Shown: positions 50,023-61,525 of the stretch, one piece after another | Layout of the letters: every line of letters starts with the position of its first letter | How positions within the stretch are numbered: the stretch's first letter is position 1 | DNA from: Prinia subflava | Lineage: Eukaryota > Chordata > Aves > Passeriformes > Cisticolidae | Direction of reading: 5' to 3' | Length of the DNA: 64,000 nt | Assembly (NCBI RefSeq): GCF_021018805.1 | Contig: NC_086283.1 | Coordinates: 11,173,162-11,237,161, forward strand | Position numbers and translations under genes: made by a program | Notes under the pieces: model-generated | Told to the model about the DNA's origin: nothing | The model's input: only the letters and a program-made list of their open reading frames with translations | The model's database searches: none

Positions 50023-51787
50023 GGATGATTCCCAGTGGAGTTTTGAAGCGTGCCTATTAAGCTGATTTAGTAGCTAACAACTTTGAAAAAGACTGTCATT
50101 TAAATGCTCTAAAATAGTTTCTACTCTCACAGACTATCAGTATCAGGGGAATCCTTGTTATATTTCTGCCTCCAGATGTAGCCCATCCCAGCTGCTGAAA
50201 ATGAGAATGATTAGATGTGAATAAACCAGTATTTAGACTTACACAAATGATACATGAAATTACTGGGCTGACCCCAATAGCACACACAAGCATGCTTATT
50301 TTATTTGTGGGGGTTTTTGTTTGTTTGGGGATTTTTATGACCTATGGGGCTTCAGATCCTCTGCAAATAAAAATGGAAAATGTTAAATGCTGCCAGGTTT
50401 CACACAGCATATGTGACCAACAAACTCTCCCTGTTGTTTGATGCCTGACTTCATGCTAACTCTGCTTGCCTTGTACACACACAGACACCACCTGCATGGC
50501 TGCACATATGCACCCACACAATCACGGACTGGGAGAGTGGACAATCCCATTTGCTTTGGGGACAGCTTTCCATCAAGTTAGCATATGGTGATAGCATGCT
50601 GAGTGACAACGACATGATTGCTTTCTGGGGCAAACTGAAGCCTGCAGCCTTGAGAACAGCAAAGTAAGAGGATTTTAGGAAGGTGATGCCACTGTCTTTG
50701 GGAAGACAGCTGCCCAATGCAAGAAGCATCTCGCAGAAGACTGGAATTGGCAGTAGCTGATCGGTCATTCCTGACTGAAGAGAATAGCACACTTCAGAAC
50801 AGATGACTGAACGGGAAATAAGGAGGGGGGGAATTGAGAGGGGAGGGAAGGAAAAAAAAATCCTTGTATCTTATTTCTATTGGATATGCAAGCAAATCAT
50901 ATAATTGTCATAGAAGCAAATTAGCACCCTTTCCTGCCTCACATTGTTGTCTGGAGTGTTACGCTCTATCACATCTTTCTCTCCTCTTCTAAATAGCATA
51001 CGCACCAGTTTCCTTTATCTCAGCTTGCTGGAGTGCTGCACAGGTGTGACTTGGAATTGCCTTAGGTCTCTCAGTTTGGGTCACTAAACCTGGGGTAATG
51101 ATTGAACAGGACAAAATGTGCTAGCTTTTCTCTAAGCAGCTTTTTGGTGCTTGTCCCTCTGTGTCTGACCCTACCGGATTTTGCAGTCAGTTCCACTTAC
51201 TAACCACATGACAATTTTGATTTAAAAAAGCAGAGATGTGGAAGCACCTTTCCTGTCTCACAAACTTTGCTTCTTTTATGTTCTCTTCCTATCACTTCCC
51301 TTACATTTTCTCTGCCACATTTTTCTTGTCTACTGGAACTCCTTTTCTCTTCTTCCACTTTGTGATTCTCCATGAGCCTTTCCAACCCTCAGTCCTCCTG
51401 AGGTTTTCCTCCTTCATATAGCAGTTCACTACTTAAACAAAAAAAAAGGTGAAAAGGTGTTAGTGTACATTAAATCTGTCTTCACATTCTGAGGACAAAT
51501 TGCTTTCTGTTAATGCTTCCAAACTGCATTTTCCTTCTTGCTACAATGCCGTATTTCAATAGTTCTGTTTTGAAAACAATATATCAAAGTGGGCCAGTGA
51601 CCCAAATCTCTCCAAAAAAAAGCATCTGTGTTGAAAAATAAGAAATAGATGCTTGAATGCAGACTGAACCAACTAATCCCACTTGGTACAACAAATGCCC
51701 ATAAACATATCTTAAGTGAATTACATAAATGTCCAAGACAGATGGGACATTATATATAAGCAATTGTCTTACATATATTAGAAGACA

Positions 51788-51825
51788 TATATGTAGAAGA
51801 CATACATATATGTCTTCTACATATA
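51788..51825. repeat. Perfect inverted repeat, 17-bp arms
   Basis: Arms 'tatatgtagaagacata' (51788-51804) and 'tatgtcttctacatata' (51809-51825) are exact reverse complements around the 4-nt spacer 'cata'. A partial extra copy of the arm ('tagaagacatat') lies just upstream at about 51779-51790. Confidence 0.95.
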
Positions 51826-53199
51826 ATCCTATTTTAAATAGCTGCATTTTTAAAAGAATGCTAAATACATTATAATAACTAGAGGAAAGAGACAGATGGG
51901 AGGACAAGATCTAGATCTGGCCTTCAGACAGATTAAGAGTGTTGATTTCATTTCATAGAGTTAAAAATGTTAATTTATTTTGATTTCTAAAATGTTCCTT
52001 CAGTAAGTCTGGAATCATAAAAATCTGATGTCAGTTGCTTATTGAAAGCTCTCTTTCCTCTCAATCACAAAGAACCCCTCCAGCATCCTACTGACATTTC
52101 TTCCACCTCCATAAATCCCCTGAATATTTGTATTTAAGGCTATTAGTTTGTCAGTGCAACTTCATACATCAGTAGCAAGTATACACAAGCTCCAGAAAGG
52201 CTTCAATGCTCAGTATGAGTCTTCATCATTTTGGTAGCTGACCTTTGTTTGTGATGGAGGAAAAGAAACAGTTCTAAGCACTGCAGACCTGCTTTTGTTT
52301 CAGTAATATTTTGAAGAGCACAATGACAAAAATATATATCTATGAAGAGTTTGTCAGTACAAGATTTTTTCTTAGATGCTTTACTTTCTGCCTAAGGTGA
52401 AAGAGCTACAGTTACATTATCATTAGTTTAGCTGATGGAGCTAGTATCAGATATATACAGAGCAAATGGTTTAATCATTAGAACAGATGCTTCTGAGCTT
52501 ACAGCCATGGATTTAAACCCCAACTGGGAATTCACTATTAGCCCTATCATTAGCATAAATTGATTGCTGTGATTGGCTAATCACTTAATTAGGAAAGAGA
52601 GCCTTAATACAGAACCACTTTGGAACCGTTTCTATAAATACAGGATTTCCTAGGTACATTCTGTTTAGACTTTATACTCTATATTTTACTTGCTACTTAT
52701 GCTGTTTCCAAAAATCTTATAATATCCTGAATATACTACAGATCATATTGACTATTTTCCAATTTTAGATGCTTGTAAAATGAGGAAAATAGATAAGCTT
52801 TTTCCTCAGCTTTATACAATGACTTCCTCAAACTCTCCAATGTGCTTTCTCAGCACAATGAGGAGCTCATTGCAATGTAAAGTTTCACTGTCAGCTCATT
52901 CGCTGCCCTTAAAGTCACCAGCTAACCCTGACCTTGGATCACACAAGAGGAGTTTCTGGGTGCAAAGCAAAAGACCATGTGTTGCATCCTAGAGCAACGA
53001 AGCTGTCATCTACATTCTTTACAAGGATTGCTCTAACAGTGATATGAAAGGAGGAGCTCAATTTTTTGGTTAAAGATAATAGATGATACAATATGTTATG
53101 CTGAAAAGATATGAATAAGATATAAGGGAATTGTTTTAAAGGCCAGACAAACAATTGTCCCAAAGAATCCCAAGGGTTCTGCTGCTTTCCTTCTCTGAT

Positions 53200-53236
53200 G
53201 AGTCAGATTAACCTGACTCAGATTAGCCTCACTCAG
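53200..53236. repeat. 15-bp tandem repeat, 2.5 copies
   Basis: 'gagtcagattaacct', 'gactcagattagcct' and partial 'cactcag' follow each other. Confidence 0.85.
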
Positions 53237-54469
53237 TGGCATCACAAAGTAACTAGTTTAAAACAGCACTTCAAGAGCTTTTTAAAAGTAAGAATTAAGT
53301 GAGTCTGTCTGGTTTAATTTCATTTAATGTAAGCAAGCCTCTGAACTGCATTCCTTTGCTCTAACACTGAGCTTGAAGCCTTGCTGGCTGATTAATGCCA
53401 AGCTTTTTGAAGTATACTCTTTTCTTATCTAGCACTGTGCAGGCCTCACTACAGCCTGGGGAGACCCGCTGCTAAGTCAGAGCTCGGGGAGACTTTTGTC
53501 TGCTCTTCACAGAGGGGGATGGAGGCTGGATAAGCCTTACACTATAAAAAAGAAAACAAAATGAAAACCTGTTGCCAATCCTGAAAAACTTGTTCATATG
53601 GAAACAAGGGAGAACACACTGCACTGTAACACTGACTCACTCTATCTGCCTGCTCGTGTATGATTTTCACTATGTTCATACACTAATGTCCTCTCAATTA
53701 AAAACAATCGGATACTGACACCAAAAACCGTATATTTCTCTGCAGATGTCCTTTCAAATTCTGTTTGGAATTCCGAGAACGTAAATATGTGTAAGTAATA
53801 ATCATTACAGAAAGACCAGAAAGTATTTGATTAGCCCCCAAAAATGTGGTTAGGAACACCTGCTTCTCATGAACTGTGGGTTAAAACTTTATGCTGTGTT
53901 AACAGTGAACTTCACCCTGTCTCTCCAACCTTTTGAAATCTGCAGGTGTTACAGATTCCAAAGAAATAACATTTAAAATATCTTCAGTAATACACACGCG
54001 TTTGAACTTTGATGATTATTTCTGTTGCCACCCACTGCTCACTGGAAGCACACCCTGGAGATGTCCCGCATCTTCTTTACTGATAAAAAGTTGCACAAAT
54101 CTCTGGCTTTGATAGCATTAAATGATACTTCATTCTAATAAGATAGTCAAAGTTATTTAGTGTTGGGGCCAAAGAAATGAAAAAAATTTATCAGCAGATC
54201 TTGTCTTAACTTACTATGATGCTTTCAGCAGTCACCAACTGAGAACAACTCCCTCATCAATATCGTCTACAGAGATCAAGATATGAAAACACTAACATTG
54301 AAGGCATTTCCCTGTGGCTTTCAGATGCATTTAAAAGAAGGCTGAGAACAGGTAAAAGTAGTTAGAAGCAACACATTCTAACAAGAGTTTGCTGAAGCAT
54401 ATTTGTCTGTAAGTGCTGTGAGGTTCTTTGTAAATATTCTGAAACGTTAAGGTGCATAGAACACACCAG

Positions 54470-54501
54470 AAAAAAAAAAAAAAAAAGAAAGAAAGAAAAA
54501 A
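54470..54501. repeat. A-rich simple repeat (A)n(GAAA)n
   Basis: A run of A followed by GAAA units. Confidence 0.85.
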
Positions 54502-55439
54502 CCAACAACAAACTATCTGAGCTAGAAACGAAAAAAGGAAAAAAGAAGAGTGATCTCTTTGGAAGAATGCACCATTAAAAACGTTTCAATCTCAGAAATA
54601 CTTATGACAAGCAAAAGAAAATAACTTCTGCACTTCCTGGCTAGCAAACCTCAATAAAACAGTATGCTGTTTTTCCGAGCAGATGAACATTAGGTGAACT
54701 TAATTGTATGAGGGCCAAAATAAACTCTGAGTTCACACGAGAGTTTGTATGGAAAGAGACTCTTTTCTTAGATGGGCTGATAGGGTTAGAAAAGAAGATG
54801 GAGTGGGAAGGGGAGAAGTTGCAGACCCAGAAAACAGACAAGATCCAATACACTGAAAAATTTCTGGCAACATATTCTCTAAGCTGCATCCTTTTCCCTC
54901 CTCCTTTCTTGCTATCCACTCCAAATATTTTTCCTAGGTTTATACAAAATTGTGTCCCTCATTACAAATTATCTTTAGAAAGTCTTTAATGCAGAGCACA
55001 ACCTGATCACCACAGGTTAGAGAATTAACTACTTCAAATAAAAAATGTGCTTTAAAGCTCATGTGTATTAAGAGGGTTAAGTCCCTCATGTGAGTATTTT
55101 TGTATTTTAAAAAAATGATAGAAAAAGATATAAGATTATCACAATTAATAAGAAAACCATTTTTAGGATCAGTAAAATTCGTCACTCAGCGTAAATTTGA
55201 AAGTATATTGAATGAAGACTTATGAAAATTCCTCTTCAAAATCTTTATATGCTTTGCATTTATTTTTGCCTTTTCCCACTGCTTTAGTGTCCATTAAGTA
55301 ATTTCAAATTTCATTGTAAGACCACCCTCCTGTTCTCCTACTATTCTTTCTTCTTCTCTGTCACCATGAGATTTTACCAGTTGCTGAGCGTTCATACTAA
55401 AGTAGATGGTTTGCACCTTCTCACGCTCCTTTCATGTAA

Positions 55440-55680
55440 ACACCAGCTGTGTTCTATAAACATAGCCATTGTTTTTACATTCCATGCTGGGACAAACAAG
55501 ACTGTGTGACAGTCACCTTGACCAATGTGGTGAGAGGTGGGAATGCCCACTCTCCAGTCCATGGTCACCTTGCTAGAAGTATAAAATAGGAAGTAATAAA
55601 CAAGGCAGGAATTTTCTCCCCTGCTGCTCTGAGATACCCACACTCTGGCTCCAGTGTATCTTTCTGGTGAGACTCACAGC
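55440..55680 (+). mobile_element. Possible old LTR fragment
   Basis: The layout is LTR-like: CCAAT at 55522-55526, TATAAAAT at 55580-55587 and AATAAA at 55595-55600, followed by a CT-rich stretch. I do not recognise the family and found no target duplication or terminal dinucleotides. It could be an old solo LTR, part of a composite block with the LTR fragment at 55946, or a chance arrangement. Confidence 0.3.
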
Positions 55681-55876
55681 AACACCTCTCCCTCCCTCCT
55701 CAGTCTCAAATTTTTGCTTCATTGCTTACTGTACTTTCAGGGGAATATAAATAAGTGGACTGTCCTCTATTTCTTCTCACTACCAGCCTTCAAAAATGAA
55801 ATGTCAGCATAAACAGGATTATAATGATAAAAAATACTGAAAAGTGCTTGCAAGGAGAATGGAATAGCATGGATGA

Positions 55877-55945
55877 CATAGAATAGTCTGAGCTGGAAGG
55901 AACACACAAGACATCAAAGTTCTATTCTTGGCCTGGTACAGGACA
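55877..55945 (-). mobile_element. CR1 3' terminal scrap, minus orientation
   Basis: 'catagaatagtctgagctgg', 'aaggaacacacaagacatca' and 'tggcctggtacaggaca' follow the reversed CR1 3' end ('catagaatcacctgagctgg...ccctgcacaggaca' type). Only about 70 bp remains before it abuts an ERV LTR fragment. Confidence 0.75.
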
Positions 55946-56236
55946 GGCACAAGAAGCTGGGAGGGGATACAGTCAGACCCAACTGACCAGAGGAATGTTC
56001 TATAGTGCATGGAATGGCATCATGCTCAGCCTATAAGAGCTGGGTGAAGAAAAGGAAAGAGGAGTGATGACATTTGCCTTCCCAAGTAGCCATTAGCTAC
56101 TTGATGGAGCCCTGGTTTCCAGGAGATGGCTGAGAACCTGCCTGCTAATGGGTGAATGAATTCTTTGTTTTGCTATGCCTGTTTTCACAGCTTTTGCTTT
56201 GCCTATTGAATGATCTTTCAGATATAATTTCAACAG
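55946..56236 (+). mobile_element. ERV LTR fragment (3' part of an avian LTR)
   Basis: This matches a widespread avian ERV LTR pattern: 'gggaggggatacagtcag', 'ccaactgaccagaggaatgt', 'gcatcatgctcagcctataa' with TATAAG at 56032-56037, 'cccaagtagccattagctac', 'gatggagccctggtttcc', 'ggctgagaacctgcctgc' and 'gaattctttgttttgct'. It ends with a decayed poly(A)-signal zone ('cctattgaatgatctttc', where the family has ATTAAA). The 5' part is missing and the right end near 56236 is approximate. No internal retroviral sequence follows. Confidence 0.72.
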
Positions 56237-57239
56237 TATAAATCACAATGGCAATCTGCACATGAAAACTAATAGAAATGTTCACTGTCTTTGACTGACC
56301 TTTGTCAAAAACTGTAACCTAAATATAAGTTTTCTTTTGGAGTCTCAAAAGAAAATAAATGTCTTTCTACTAATTTTGAGCTCATTAATATTAAATTAAC
56401 TGTTAAACATCTGTATATTAAAAGCAGTGTCATTAATTTTCAATATTAATTATGCAATGAACATAGTAAATCACACTGTGTGTTTGAAGAACTGCCTTTC
56501 AACCTGAGATGCAAACTGTTATTTTTTTAAAGCAGGGCAAAGTTTGAAGAGATTTAGTAGACTGATAGAGCTGGGACCAACTTTTTCTAAATCTTTAATA
56601 GCACTGGAAACTAGCAATTAGATTTGTTTTATGCAAAGTCTGTAGCAGATGCTTTTAACACAAGCATCTCTTCCTCACACTGTAGTTTGAATGCTGCATT
56701 TGTACTAAAAACTGGCATGCTTTCATGTTCCTACAGATTGTGTCCTGCTTGCTTTTACAGGATGGTGATTAGAGCATTAGGTGCTACCTTTCATATCATA
56801 CGATTCTAGTAAGAGACACGTCTCTGCTGTAGAACTGGCTTGTTAAAGCAAGAGGCAGTATTGTTCAGATTTTCAAGTTAACAACTGCCAGCTACATGGC
56901 TTTGTATAAGTAACAATCTCTGCTTTTCCAGAACCCTAATCTGTACAGGACAAAAAACACCTCCGTAAAGTAAATATAGATTCCTACAAAGATATCCCTT
57001 TCCAATTAAAAAATAAAAAAAAAAAAGAAAAAGAAAAATGAAACCAAACTAAAAACAAAAAAACACAAGGACATTTCTAAATTATATAATTGTTAGTGGA
57101 GACAATTATTATATAAAACAAATCATACTTTGTAAGCAGAGAGGAAGTGAACACAGAAGCAAAACACAGATTTGAGACTGAGATAGACCTCATGTTGAGA
57201 TCAAAGTGACAGAAGCAAAGTTCAAAAGCAATGCTTTAT

Positions 57240-57267
57240 CTTTCTGTAACTAAGGAGTTACAGAAAG
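57240..57267. repeat. Perfect inverted repeat, 12-bp arms
   Basis: Arms 'ctttctgtaact' (57240-57251) and 'agttacagaaag' (57256-57267) flank the 4-nt spacer 'aagg'. Confidence 0.95.
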
Positions 57268-58974
57268 GAGTTCAGTGGTGCACACTTTCAGAGAAGGTTG
57301 CACTTGGTTACCTATACTGAGCATGAAAAACTTCTGAAATTTCTCTGGAAATAAAGGTGGATTGCATTAGGTTGATTTGTCCACTTACTTATGATATCAG
57401 AATTCACAGCACAACTTCTGATACTGGTAACAGGGGAAAACAAAAAAACAAATAAACAAATACAAATAGGTTTGAGGCTGTATTCAAAAGAAAATAGGTA
57501 CTGGCTGCTGGTTACTACATCTTCTGCTCTCAGGCTAGTCCATGTGGTGAAACCTCCATTCCCAGCAAGACACCTGGATTTCATGTATCTGGCCTACACA
57601 CGCTGAGCAAACATTTGCCTGACCAATAACAAACACTAGGGACTGAGGATTGTGTACTATTTCCTGTCCTTATAATGTTTAAGAATCTTTAAGAATGCTT
57701 AAATATCCAGGCTGCAAGGAAACATCTCCTCATCTTCTCCTGTGCCTCCCCAAATGCTTGTACTCCCACATCTCTTGAAAAATCTAAGGCAAGAAAACAA
57801 CAACATAGAAAGCTTTGGGAACAATCCATCAGCAGCAATGCTGATGCTACTCTGCCTTTTATCTTTTTCCCATCCCACTAGTCCTTAATAATGTTCACAT
57901 TGAAGTTGCTCCACTCTACAAAAGAACCCCTCTTTTTTGAAGAAATCTCACAGTGTTGAGATTCACTGTGCCAGAAACCAAAGGAAACTTAGCAGGACTG
58001 TGAAACACTCTGATCACTCAGTAAGCATGAGGCTGTCTCAATGACCTGCTTCTGTATTTCATCAAATTAACACATATTGAGACTTGCAAGAGATCAGAGA
58101 TCTGTTCCAGATGAGAGGTTTCAAGTGGTGCTTTCCTGGATGATCCAGGCAGAAGTGGTATGGATGAGTACTGGAATTACAGAGATCCCTGATATCCACT
58201 GTCAGAATTCTAAACACAGATCTAATATATTTCTGAGTTCTCAGCAATTTTTTCTAGGAAGGGTATTTCTCAGCTATTTGTACTAAACCTAGGACAGTTT
58301 CCACTTCAAAACTGGAACTTGCCCTCATTGGTGATCTGCAGCCCTTTCATGATTTGTTTAGAAAAAAGACACTCCATGATTAAAAACATTGTTATCCATC
58401 CAAACTCTGTGATACAAATGGTATACATGAAAATCTCCTGTCCACCAGCTGCACCCTCAGTTTTTTTCTCATTCTCTACAAGACTCCCTGAGTCAGATTA
58501 AGGAAAACAAATCAACAGACAGACAAACAAATGGTATGAAAATACCCCAGGTATTTTTCCAAGACAGGACCACTTTGCACTTGTTTATGAAGCCTGTTCA
58601 AGTAATTTTCCACTCTTTTCTCTAGATTTGAAGGATAGCTGCTGCGATTGTCTGATCCACACACATAATCTGTTGCCTCTTGCTGTGCATTGGCTGTTAG
58701 GAAAAAAGCAAACCTCGAGAACTGAAGAGTCTTAAGTTTATATGAATAGCACCTATCAAAAATGAAAGACTTGCTATTCTAATTTGTAACATACATTGTA
58801 ACATAAATTTAAAAATATCTATTACTGCTTGCTATTGGCTTGTTGAAAATTTCGAAGGACAGCAAGGTGTGATGCACTTCTTCCACTACAGTCGTGTATT
58901 CTTCTTCCATAGGCCAGACATTAGTTCCATTTCACTTCTAGACAGGATGGGGCAATGCAAGATAACCTATGTCA

Positions 58975-59258
58975 TCATGTGATGAGCTTCAAAACGATAG
59001 CTCTCATCGATGAGGAGTTGAATAAAATAGCAACCACAGAGAAGATGACCAAAAGTGTAACCACAAATACAGGAGTGAAAGGGAAGGCACCTAATGCCAG
59101 TGGATTTCTCAGAATTTTGGCATGGTGCCCACTGATAGCAAAACAGGCACCAACAGGCAAAAGAAACCGTTGACAATGACAGTTAAACCCATCTTAGGCT
59201 CCACAGGAATCAGCCACTGAAAGCCATGGTGATTTACAAGAGCCTCTAGTGGGAATTT
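58975..59258 (-). pseudogene. Possible frameshifted membrane-protein remnant
   Basis: On the minus strand one frame is open from 59258 to its stop at 59109-59111 and contains a long hydrophobic segment (MGLTVIVNGFFCLLVPVLL type). A second minus-strand frame, ending at 58975-58977, contains another (FTPVFVVTLLVIFSVVAILF type). Joining them would need one shift near 59115. Two transmembrane-like segments in neighbouring frames could be the trace of a multi-pass membrane protein exon or retrocopy, but I cannot name a family. T-rich antisense DNA can produce such segments by chance. Confidence 0.2.
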
Positions 59259-59522
59259 TTAGACAAAAGACCCAAGCAGATAATGTTTTCATTATCTGCA
59301 AAACAAAGTGTGTTAATAAGTATGCCAAAATGCTCCCTGTATCTGAACTGTGTCTACTGCAGACCTTTCTTCTTTTCATCATTGAAAGTTGGGAAAATAT
59401 TATCTTAAACAGGCAAGAAAGCTGGGCTGGGCACAAGAGGAAGCTTAATATATAGAACACTTCAGCCACATTAATTTTAATTCTCTCTTGTTTTTTTTAA
59501 AAAATCCTGTATGTATATTGCC

Positions 59523-59590
59523 CACAAAAACCAAACCAACAAACAACAAAAAAACACCCAAACAAACAAAAACACAACAACAACAACAAA
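59523..59590. repeat. CAA/ACAA-rich low-complexity tract
   Basis: Almost only A and C for 68 bases, with CAA and CAAA units. Confidence 0.9.
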
Positions 59591-60499
59591 GCGCTTAAAG
59601 GAAGAGATTACTCATTATGAAGAAAACTATGAGTAAGCACAGTATACACCTCAACTACTTTTAGGCTTGATCCAAAGAATATTCATGTCAATGGTAAATC
59701 TGGCTAATTTTGAGGAGCCTGAAATGAATAGGTTACATTCAGGGTTATCATTTTAACCTCTCTACTTCTCTTCAAAGCAAGTTGTCCAAACTTAATATAT
59801 AAAGTTTACTTGTATCTATTATAAGCATTAAAAGTATCATCATTGAAAAGATGTACACTTCCATTATTCCATAATCTCAGTATAAAATGCAGGTTACAAA
59901 TCTATTTAGTAGTTACCTCAATGTTCTTTAACTAGCTCATATGATGTGATAGATAAACCAGATAAAAACAATGCACTTTTATTTCCAAACATGTGAAAAT
60001 GACTGGCTGGATATCAGCTCCCCATAAAAACAATGAAAGTTGAAAGGTGTGCCATTTGTCAGTGGAAAGGTCATTTCACTAACATTTGGAACCATGTCTC
60101 ATGATCTGACATATGACTTAACATCAAAATGACTTGGGCATGTTAGTGTAGCAATTCTTTTCATCTAGACTAGTATAAAGATTAATGAAGCAGGTTCAGC
60201 TGTTGCTACCTACTTGTACCCATCAGACAAAGAGACTGGAAAAATAAAAAGGCAAAAGATTTTCTATAAAACCTTCCCTAGTTAGGAAATTTCTAAATTC
60301 TAGAAAAGTTTCCTTTTCTTCTATCCCACTTTGTCTCTCCCTCTAAGGAGATAAAAGGCTCAAAGACTGCTGTGGAGCTGAGAATCAAAGGGAATATGAC
60401 TGTATAATGCCACACAGCTTGCTTTCCATCCTCATAGATCACCAATGACAGCTTCCTGGATTAAAGAGGTAGAGGTTTTACCTGATCTGCAGTGTATCT

Positions 60500-60987
60500 T
60501 ACACAGCTCAGAATCAGAGACTTGTTTAGGTTTGAAAAGACATTTAAGATCATCAAGTTCAACTTGATCCAGCACTGCTAAATCCACCACCGTGAACTGT
60601 GTCCCCAAGTTCCATATCTACACGTCTTTTAAATATTCAAAGTATGGTAACTCTACCGCTTCCCCTGAGCAGCCTATTTAAATGTTTGACAACTCTTCAA
60701 GTGAAGAAATTTCTTCTAATATCCAATCTAAATCCTTTGTGACCCAACTTGTGGCCATTTCCTCCTGTCCCGTTGCTTGTTTCTTGGAAGAAGATGCTGA
60801 CCTCCACCTCACCAGAGCCTCCTTTCAGGTGGTTTTAGACAATGATAATGTCTCCGCTGAGCCTGCTTTACTCCAGGCTGAACAACCCCAGCTCTCTCAG
60901 CCTCCTTACAGGACTTGTGCTCCAGATACTCCACCAGCTCCATTGCCCTTCTTTGGATATTCTCCAGCATCTCAATGTCGTTTTCGT
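60500..60987 (-). mobile_element. CR1 LINE 3' region (right part of a composite copy)
   Basis: Read on the plus strand it starts with a decayed CR1 terminus ('ggtttgaaaagacatttaag', 'atcatcaagttcaac'). It continues through 'gagcagcctatttaaatgtt', 'tttcctcctgtcccgttgct' and 'ccaggctgaacaaccccagc', and ends at 'tccagcatctcaatgtc', i.e. the block that begins the conserved 3' region in sense. Frames at 60682-61014 and 60842-61153 on the plus strand are antisense products of this repeat, not genes. The 5' neighbour in the element's own sense is the ORF1/ORF2 piece at 61000-61525, reached after only about 12-20 unmatched bases. Confidence 0.88.
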
Positions 60988-60999
60988 CTTTCCTTTTGT

Positions 61000-61525
61000 A
61001 TTAATTTTCCATGATGGCAACTATACCACTGATATCCTGGTGCACTATGGCTTCCACCTCATCTTGTTTGTTGCCCATGCTGCACGTACTGGTGCAGATG
61101 TACTTCATCTGGGCTGTGGATTCCACCACCTTTTCTGTGGGAAAAACCCTTAATCCCAATGTGACCATTCTCAGGTGCTTCTGTCATTTCTAACACACCT
61201 GGTGTCTTTCCTGCTGCATGCATGTCCATTTCCTATCTTCAGCAACACAGCAGACTGAAGGATCTTGCTGCAACACCATCCCTCAAACTCTTGCATGCAG
61301 CCCCCTGTTGCTCTCTAGTGAGCCTGGTTTTATCCCTTTCCCTCTTCAAATCTAGTTTAAAGCTCTCTTGGTAAGTCCTTCTTGTAGAAAGATCCTGCTC
61401 CTCACTTTGAGACAGGTATATCCCATCTAAAACCAAAAATTCTGCCAGAGGCTCTGGTCTTGGAGCCAGGCATTCATCTGCTGGCAGCTACCATTTGCTA
61501 CCAAGGTAGTAACCTTGCAAACATT
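61000..61525 (-). mobile_element. CR1 ORF1 esterase end and ORF2 endonuclease start
   Basis: On the minus strand, DGIYLSQ (near 61415-61436) matches the DGxHLS motif of the SGNH-type esterase encoded at the C-terminal end of CR1 ORF1; the catalytic-type His position is Tyr here. Just upstream, 'MNAWLQDQS' fits the preceding helix. Further downstream, SMGNKQDEVEAIV (near 61045-61085), followed by a V-A-I segment at about 61005-61020, matches the start of the apurinic-type endonuclease domain of CR1 ORF2. Stops and frameshifts lie between them, so neither protein is functional. Such 5' regions are rarely retained because most CR1 copies are 5'-truncated. Confidence 0.8.

Larger units (their letters stand above)
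45411..55439. other. Long gene-free interval with simple repeats
   Basis: About 10 kb with no recognised gene. The longest frame is 149 codons (46219-46668, plus) with no motif. It contains interrupted A runs (45501-45536 and 54470-54501), an A(n)(GA)n tract (49992-50022), a large perfect hairpin (51788-51825) and a 15-bp tandem repeat (53200-53236). Confidence 0.6.
56237..60499. other. Gene-free interval with simple repeats
   Basis: No recognised gene. Contains an A-rich tract (about 57007-57062), a 12-bp-arm hairpin (57240-57267), a hydrophobic broken frame (58975-59258, minus) and CAA-rich low-complexity DNA (59523-59590). Confidence 0.6.

Noticed and set aside
50451..50792. 113-codon minus-strand frame with a CA-repeat-derived start
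   Set aside because: Partly low-complexity and overlapped by another minus frame; no domain recognised.
52461..52795. Possible MIR-type tRNA-derived SINE: a box-B-like GGATTTAAACCCC at 52509-52521 and a 'tgtaaaatgaggaaaatag' tail-like stretch near 52774
   Set aside because: The spacing between the two parts is too large for a MIR and the sequence between them does not match, so the resemblance is not enough for a call.
60682..61153. Plus-strand frames of 110 and 103 codons that look protein-like
   Set aside because: They are antisense to CR1 3' sequence and to the ORF2 endonuclease start, so they are repeat artefacts.
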